DNA of 64,000 nucleotides from contig CANTUZ010000005.1 in assembly GCA_947846985.1 (NCBI GenBank), positions 36,828,889 through 36,892,888 on the forward strand. Reading direction: 5' to 3'. This DNA comes from Fratercula arctica (taxonomy: Eukaryota > Chordata > Aves > Charadriiformes > Alcidae). Shown here piece by piece: positions 63,348 through 64,000 of this stretch; within the stretch, counting starts at the first letter, position 1, and every line of letters starts with the position of its first letter. The translations under genes were made by a program, and so were the position numbers. Below the pieces are notes generated by a model. It ran no database searches, had not been told where the DNA came from, and saw only the letters and a list, made by a program, of their open reading frames with translations.

Positions 63348-64000
63348 CCACATTACTTTATTTGGTATATATTCTTAAAAATATTTTGTTAAGGCTCATT
63401 TCTGACATTCATCTGAGGATCTGAATTTTTTCTTAGTAGCTATTTACATCAAAGAAACCCCACATTCTGCACACTAGGCAGTCTAAATAAATCCCCCATG
63501 GTGGTTAAAAATGCAGCTTGTTAATAACACAATTTCCTAATTCTTACATTTCTATGCTATTTCTATTGTGCTTAGAATGCAGTTTATGGCAAAAGACAGA
63601 GCCTGGAACATGCTGTTGACAACTGTGCCAGAGAGAATTCAGCACTGGATATTTAGAAAAAAGTGCTTATGGTGTTACAACTATTCATTGTTCTTGGATT
63701 TACAAGAAGATGATCTTAGTAATCAGTGAAAGAAACATAGTTCTAGTTAATTATCCTACAAATCTTATACTATGTACATGTGTGGTCTTAGCTGAAGATC
63801 TAATTTGGTGCACTTGGAAATTTAAAACTCTTAAGAATTGTGCATCACAAATACAATGGTAAACGTCTGCTAACAGTTAAAAAGTACATAAACCTTCACA
63901 CAATTTTGTTTTATGAAGAAATGCAAATACAAAAAAAAATCAGCCTTGAGGATTAACCTCCAAGCATGGTAGAATTTTAATCAATGTTTTTAAGCACCAT

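Larger units (their letters stand above)
60736..64000. other. Non-coding region, no gene seen
   Basis: No gene, CR1 or RNA gene can be supported. Between about 62639 and 62905 the sequence keeps CpG dinucleotides (GCGGCCG) and homeobox/POU-type motifs and may be a conserved non-coding element. Simple repeats lie at 63029-63061 and 63298-63347. Confidence 0.68.

Noticed and set aside
1..64000. tRNA, rRNA, known miRNA, CRISPR, retroviral LTRs or other endogenous viral genes
   Set aside because: Looked for characteristic motifs on both strands by eye and found none; no pol, gag or env-like frame apart from the CR1 reverse transcriptase, which is a non-LTR element.

Overview
The window is AT-rich vertebrate nuclear DNA, most likely from a bird. 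The argument rests on its interspersed repeats. All the clearly recognisable ones are CR1 (chicken repeat 1) LINEs, with the avian 3' ending built on ATTCTATGATTCT and, in the opposite orientation, TCATAGAATCA(C/T)AGAATC. Two copies (31250-33217 and 59709-60735) end in the 'gatgatc..aaggtctttt-cca-cctaaatgattctatgattct' style that I associate with CR1-J-like families of Neoaves. That assignment to a group is from memory and was not searched. There are no bacterial features: no operons, ribosome binding sites, tRNA or rRNA genes, or CRISPR arrays. I find no convincing host protein-coding gene. The window reads as a gene desert or the inside of a long intron.

Layout. 1-10934 is non-coding with a few low-complexity tracts and fragments resembling the old amniote SINE MIR; 10935-11003 is a very short CR1 tail on the minus strand. 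11004-17255 is more non-coding DNA with another MIR-like fossil. 17256-17882 is a CR1 3' end on the plus strand. 17883-25421 is non-coding and contains an imperfect 108-base hairpin at 21419-21526. 25422-27410 is a repeat cluster: a young-looking CR1 tail followed by a much older, internally deleted CR1, both on the minus strand. 27411-31047 is non-coding. 31048-33217 is the main repeat: a short CR1 3' end abutting a 5'-truncated CR1 whose reverse-transcriptase frame is intact over about 630 codons except for two TGA stops. 33218-49983 is non-coding with some CpG-retaining, homeobox-motif-rich blocks. 49984-50133 is a 150-base polypurine tract. 50134-59708 is non-coding with one or two MIR-like remnants. 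59709-60735 is a CR1 on the minus strand with one evident frameshift and a small deletion. 60736-64000 is non-coding and ends in a block rich in octamer and TAAT motifs.

The coding-type signal is therefore all CR1 ORF2, the endonuclease/reverse-transcriptase polyprotein of a non-LTR retrotransposon. Every copy is 5'-truncated, lacks the endonuclease part and carries stops, frameshifts or deletions, so none looks able to move by itself. I found no novel multi-gene system. The points most worth checking are the almost frame-intact CR1 and its tail-to-body junction, the 21.4 kb hairpin, the polypurine tract, the MIR-like fossils, and several blocks that look like conserved non-coding elements but cannot be proven so without alignment.
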